Below are positions 60,330 to 64,000 of a stretch of 64,000 nucleotides of DNA, in pieces. The DNA lies in the NCBI RefSeq assembly GCF_037976825.1, contig NZ_CP150269.1, forward strand, positions 3,175,501-3,239,500, in the 5' to 3' direction. The stretch's first letter is position 1, and every line of letters starts with the position of its first letter. The notes under the pieces are model-generated. The model was given only the letters and a program-made list of their open reading frames with translations. It had not been told where the DNA came from and ran no database searches. Origin of the DNA: Paenibacillus sp. FSL K6-1330 (lineage in GTDB: Bacteria > Bacillota > Bacilli > Paenibacillales > Paenibacillaceae). Position numbers and translations under genes: made by a program.

Positions 60330-61979
60330 ATGAAATATGACGTAATCGTGGTGGGAGCAGGCTTATCGGGTCTGGTGGCAACCGCGGAGATGGCCGAGGC
60401 CGGCAAGCGGGTGCTGCTGCTTGATCAGGAACCGGAAAGTTCGCTGGGCGGGCAGGCATGGTGGTCTTTTGGCGGGTTATTCCTTGTTGATTCGCCGGAA
60501 CAGCGAAGACTGGGCATCAAGGATTCCCGTGAACTGGCGTGGCAGGACTGGCTGGGAGCCGCTGGTTTCGATCGGGAGGATGACGAGGATCGATGGGGGC
60601 GGAAATGGGCAGAGGCCTATGTCGATTTTGCGGCCGGCGAGAAGCGGGCATGGCTTCATTCGTTAGGGGTTCGGTTCTTTCCGGTTGTAGGCTGGGCCGA
60701 ACGCGGCGGATATCTCGCGGAGGGTCATGGCAATTCCGTGCCACGCTTTCATATTGTGTGGGGCACAGGTCCTGGAGTCGTACAACCATTCGAGTCCAGA
60801 GTCAGAGACGCCATACGTTCAGGAATGGTTGATTATCGCTCCCGTCACCAAGTGGATGAACTTATTACGCGGGATGGTGCCGTGACAGGCGTAAGGGGTT
60901 CAGTCCTTGCTTCTAGTTCTGCTTGTCGTGGCGAAGCAAGCACGCGGGAAGTGGTCGGCGACTATGAATTTTTTGCAGAGGCCGTGGTTGTCTCCAGCGG
61001 AGGAATCGGCGCCAACCATGAGTTGATCCGACAGCATTGGCCGTCTCGGCTCGGGAAGCCTCCCCAATCGATGCTCTCTGGCGTTCCCGCACATGTGGAT
61101 GGACGGATGCTGGGAATTACGGAGCAAGCAGGCGGGCGGGTCGTCAATAGAGACCGGATGTGGCACTACACGGAAGGGATTAAGAATTGGAGCCCGGTGT
61201 GGTCACAGCACGGCATCCGGATACTGCCGGGTCCTTCTTCTGTTTGGCTTGATGCCAAAGGGCAAAGGCTCTCTGCCCCGAATTTCCCGGGCTTCGATAC
61301 GCTGGGAACCCTGAAAGCCATTCAGGATACAGGCTTTGATTATTCCTGGTTCATTCTCACCAGAAAAGTGATAGAGAAGGAATTCGCCTTGTCCGGATCA
61401 GAGCAAAACCCGGATTTGACCGGAAAGAGCATCCGCAAAGTGTTAGGCAGAGCAGGTTCGGGTATCCCGGGGCCGGTGCAAGCATTCCTGGATCATGGGG
61501 AGGATTTTGTTGTTGCCGATTCCCTGCCAGAGCTGGTGGACGGCATGAATAAACTGACAGGCAGCGATCTGATCAAGCGGGTGGACATTGAGCGTCAGTT
61601 GGCCGCAAGAGACCGCGAGATGGATCATGCATTCACCAAGGATCTGCAGATTACGGCGCTTCGGGGAGCAAGGAATTACATCGGCGATCGGCTGATACGC
61701 GTAGCCAAACCGCATAAATTTCTTGATCCGGCCCATGGTCCTTTGATCGCGGTACGCTTACATATTCTTAGCCGAAAAACGTTGGGCGGGCTGCAGACGG
61801 ATCTATCCGGGCGGGTACTGAATGCAAACGGCGAGCCGGTTCCCGGACTCTACGCGGCTGGAGAAGCAGCGGGATTCGGAGGGGGAGGCGTTCATGGATA
61901 TCGTGCATTGGAAGGAACGTTTCTGGGAGGCTGCCTGTTCACGGGGAGACAGGCAGGACGGAGCATTGCGAAGCTCTGA
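60330..61979 (+). CDS. FAD-binding dehydrogenase (KsdD/fumarate-reductase-like flavoprotein)
   Basis: A 549-residue protein. The N-terminal FAD fold is YDVIVVGAGLSGLVATAEMA then AGKRVLLLDQEPESSLGGQA. The C-terminal FAD segment is PGLYAAGEAAGFGGGGVHGY then RALEGTFLGGCLFTGRQAG. This is the layout of 'FAD-binding dehydrogenase' relatives of 3-ketosteroid dehydrogenase. GGGGGTGG precedes ATG 60330. The substrate is unknown. The following MFS gene may be functionally linked. Confidence 0.85.
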   Translation: MKYDVIVVGAGLSGLVATAEMAEAGKRVLLLDQEPESSLGGQAWWSFGGLFLVDSPEQRRLGIKDSRELAWQDWLGAAGFDREDDEDRWGRKWAEAYVDFAAGEKRAWLHSLGVRFFPVVGWAERGGYLAEGHGNSVPRFHIVWGTGPGVVQPFESRVRDAIRSGMVDYRSRHQVDELITRDGAVTGVRGSVLASSSACRGEASTREVVGDYEFFAEAVVVSSGGIGANHELIRQHWPSRLGKPPQSMLSGVPAHVDGRMLGITEQAGGRVVNRDRMWHYTEGIKNWSPVWSQHGIRILPGPSSVWLDAKGQRLSAPNFPGFDTLGTLKAIQDTGFDYSWFILTRKVIEKEFALSGSEQNPDLTGKSIRKVLGRAGSGIPGPVQAFLDHGEDFVVADSLPELVDGMNKLTGSDLIKRVDIERQLAARDREMDHAFTKDLQITALRGARNYIGDRLIRVAKPHKFLDPAHGPLIAVRLHILSRKTLGGLQTDLSGRVLNANGEPVPGLYAAGEAAGFGGGGVHGYRALEGTFLGGCLFTGRQAGRSIAKL

Positions 61980-62125
61980 TGATAGGCTGTCCGTGTTTTG
62001 GGTCAACGTACGGCAGATTGCCGTTTAGTTAGCAAATCCTGTATGAGGAAGCGAAATGAAAATTTCTTCTTACTGTAAGATAGTCTATGGTATTCTGTTT
62101 GGTAGTACATGAAAGGAGAATGTCC

Positions 62126-63457
62126 ATGTTCCATGAACAGGATATTACTGAAACCAACACAAAGGGGCTGTCTCATATTCAATCTTACATAGATTCGCCC
62201 GACTTGCAAAACAAGCTGTATAAGAAGACCCTCATCGTTGTGATCCTCTCGCAAATATTCGGTGGGGCTGGTCTGGCCGCAGGATTGACGGTCGGTGCGC
62301 TTTTGGCACAGGATATGCTCAAGACGGACGGGTATGCAGGAATCCCGGTTGCTCTTATAACGGTCGGTTCCGCACTGGGGGCCTGGTATATTGGCCGGCT
62401 TACCCAGCGATATGGAAGAGGGCCGGGTTTGGCTGCCGGATTCCTGGCGGGCGGTATTGCCGCGATCGGAGTCATATTGGCTGCCGTTTATCAAAATATT
62501 TATCTGCTGTTCGCTTCGTTGTTGATATACGGTGCAGGTACCGCAACGAATATGCAAGCTCGTTATGCAGGCACGGATTTGGCTAAACCTTCACAGCGGG
62601 CAGGAGCGGTCAGCATGGCGATGGTTTCCACCACCTTCGGTGCCGTTGCAGGTCCGAATCTGGTGGGGGTTATGGGGAACGTTGCGGAATCCTTTGGGAT
62701 TCCTGGATTGGCAGGACCGTTTATGTTGGCGGCCGTGGCTTTTATTCTGGCAGGCCTGATACTGCTAGTATTCCTGCGTCCGGATCCCTATGCGATTGCC
62801 CAAGCGATTGAGGAAGCTAATATTAAAATTTCCGGTGATTCTTCGGCCGGAACGGTAAACGGATCAGAACAAAACAAACGGGGAATCATGGTTGGGGCCT
62901 GCGTGATGATATTGACTCAGGTGGTCATGGTCTCAATCATGACCATGACGCCCGTCCATATGAAACATCACGGCCATGATCTGAGTGCGGTCGGTTTGGT
63001 GATAGGCATTCATATCGGGGCAATGTACCTGCCTTCGTTAATCACAGGTTTCCTCGTGGACAAAATCGGCCGCATCAGCATGTCAATCGCTTCCGGAGCC
63101 GTGCTTCTTAGCTCCGGGATTCTAGCCGCTGTGGCTCCAGCCGAATCCATGGCGCTGATCATAACGGCGCTGGCTCTGCTGGGGCTGGGTTGGAACCTTG
63201 GCTTCATCAGCGGAACGGCGCTCATCATAGATGCTACCCATCCTTCCGCCCGCGCCAGAACGCAGGGAACGGTGGATGTCTTGATTGCTTTAGCGGGAGC
63301 ATCGGGCGGCGCTTTATCCGGTATGGTGGTTGCCCATACCAGTTACGGTACACTCTCGATTGCGGGAGGTTTGCTGTCACTGGTGATGATACCAGTTTGT
63401 CTAAGCTCGGTGAACAAGCGCAAACCTTCGTCATCCTCAAACAACGCGGCATTATAA
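62126..63457 (+). CDS. MFS transporter
   Basis: About 443 residues with 12 membrane segments. ATG 62126 has AAAGGAGA 8 nt upstream; earlier in-frame starts overlap that site. The loop motif GAWYIGRLTQRYGRGPG is the MFS signature in modified form, and GFLVDKIGRISMS is its second-half repeat. FGGAGLAAGLTVGALLAQDM opens the membrane part. Drug- or metabolite-type MFS; substrate not predictable. Confidence 0.85.
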   Translation: MFHEQDITETNTKGLSHIQSYIDSPDLQNKLYKKTLIVVILSQIFGGAGLAAGLTVGALLAQDMLKTDGYAGIPVALITVGSALGAWYIGRLTQRYGRGPGLAAGFLAGGIAAIGVILAAVYQNIYLLFASLLIYGAGTATNMQARYAGTDLAKPSQRAGAVSMAMVSTTFGAVAGPNLVGVMGNVAESFGIPGLAGPFMLAAVAFILAGLILLVFLRPDPYAIAQAIEEANIKISGDSSAGTVNGSEQNKRGIMVGACVMILTQVVMVSIMTMTPVHMKHHGHDLSAVGLVIGIHIGAMYLPSLITGFLVDKIGRISMSIASGAVLLSSGILAAVAPAESMALIITALALLGLGWNLGFISGTALIIDATHPSARARTQGTVDVLIALAGASGGALSGMVVAHTSYGTLSIAGGLLSLVMIPVCLSSVNKRKPSSSSNNAAL

Positions 63458-63460
63458 TGA

Positions 63461-63497
63461 AACAGCCTCCTATCGTAGTCGATAGGAGGCTGTTTAG
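63461..63497. terminator. Bidirectional terminator between MFS and aldo/keto reductase genes
   Basis: AACAGCCTCCTATCG pairs with CGATAGGAGGCTGTT around TAGT. Confidence 0.9.
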
Positions 63498-63506
63498 TAA
63501 TGGCCA

Positions 63507-64000
63507 TTAAGGAAGGATATTGCCTGCCGCACGGTAAATGGCATACCATTCTTCGCGGGTGAGCGTTACATCGCCGGCTTTAATGCAGTCTTGCAACCGA
63601 CTGATATTCATCGTCCCGATAATTGGCTGCATGTGTGCAGGGTGACGAAGAAGCCATGCAATGGCAATCGTCGTGTTGGTTACGTTGTATTTTTCCGCAA
63701 TCTCATCGATCTTCTGATTAAGTTCAGGGAACTTGTCGCTTCCAAGGAACACGCCTTCAAAGAACCCGTATTGGAAAGGCGACCAAGGCTGAATCGTAAT
63801 GTCGTGAAGTCGGCAGAAATCCAGTACGCTGCCATCACGGTTAACTGCGGCATCATTTTCCATATTGACGTTGATTCCGCTTTGAATCATGGTGGTGTTC
63901 GTGATGCTAAGCTGCAGTTGGTTGGCTACGAGCGGCTGCTTCACTGCTTTTTTCAGAAGCTGGATTTGCATCGGATTCTGGTTGGATACCCCGAAATGAC
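63507..64000 (-). CDS. Aldo/keto reductase, C-terminal part (continues beyond window)
   Basis: The minus-strand frame is open to the window edge. The first visible codons read HFGVSNQNPMQIQLLKKAVK, matching the (V-R-x-F-G-V-S-N) strand of AKR enzymes. QPLVANQLQLSI, IQPWSPFQYGFFEG and TIAIAWLLRHPAHMQPIIGT are standard late AKR blocks with the NADP-binding P-I-x-G-T. Related to the YcsN/YdhF-type group. The catalytic Asp, Tyr and Lys lie outside the window. Confidence 0.9.
   Translation of the reverse strand, partial: HFGVSNQNPMQIQLLKKAVKQPLVANQLQLSITNTTMIQSGINVNMENDAAVNRDGSVLDFCRLHDITIQPWSPFQYGFFEGVFLGSDKFPELNQKIDEIAEKYNVTNTTIAIAWLLRHPAHMQPIIGTMNISRLQDCIKAGDVTLTREEWYAIYRAAGNILP

Overview
The window looks like a chromosomal segment of a spore-forming, low/mid-GC Firmicute of the Paenibacillaceae, most likely Paenibacillus. 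Supporting signs are many TTG and GTG starts behind strong AGGAGG-type ribosome binding sites, a Spo0E-like phosphatase, a YjcZ-type 39-residue peptide, a T-box leader, a group I ECF transporter, a DUF3231 protein and two GlnR/TnrA-type boxes. No rRNA, tRNA, phage module or canonical CRISPR was seen. The genus is inference.

Region 1 (1-7.4 kb): the 5' end of a SASA-type esterase with a pair of operator palindromes, an IS110 remnant, a small helix-hairpin-helix protein, two hairpin repeats and a MerR/GyrI remnant. These lead into a PucR regulator, NCS1 permease, DUF917 protein and hydantoinase-A-like protein, probably a purine/hydantoin-type catabolic unit.

Region 2 (7.4-15.6 kb): an AT-rich accessory stretch of single small genes (type I toxin, TipAS, TetR, ankyrin, XRE, Spo0E-like, GNAT, methyltransferase). 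Gene stumps (fabZ, an EF-Tu-like family, FlaR-type kinase) lie between them, along with recurrent hairpin repeats whose ends (TAAC...GTTA) resemble integron attC sites.

Region 3 (15.6-30 kb): a minus-strand operon of a PQQ-type sugar dehydrogenase plus a complete ECF transporter. Then come a metallo-beta-lactamase-fold hydrolase between two direct repeats, an inositol-phosphatase-like protein, a CDF Mn/Zn exporter, and a tetracycline ribosomal protection protein with an overlapping leader ORF. A GNAT, a metallophosphatase and a divergent IF3 paralogue follow, then a GlnRS gene under a T-box whose predicted specifier is CAA.

Region 4 (30-50.6 kb): a pentapeptide-repeat protein, a DUF606 pair around a YeiL-type Crp regulator, a NUDIX protein, a regular array of eight short palindromes at 33389-33764, two MFS transporters, and a TetR-controlled DoxX/DUF2269 unit. 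Then a WG-repeat protein, a lipoprotein phosphodiesterase, HisC, an azoreductase, a divergent MocR/EamA pair, DUF3231, DJ-1 and a GNAT.

Region 5 (50.7-64 kb): an ECF sigma factor, its membrane anti-sigma and a secreted paralogue of the anti-sigma outer domain. The sigma gene and the secreted-protein gene share a TGTCCC-N16-GTGTTATAC promoter. Next is a nitrite assimilation locus: divergent ANTAR regulator and TrpD-like gene against nirB-nirD-nirC-sumT. It has two GlnR/TnrA boxes, and an ANTAR two-hairpin motif overlapping a leader terminator. The window ends with a flavoprotein dehydrogenase, an MFS transporter and a partial aldo/keto reductase.
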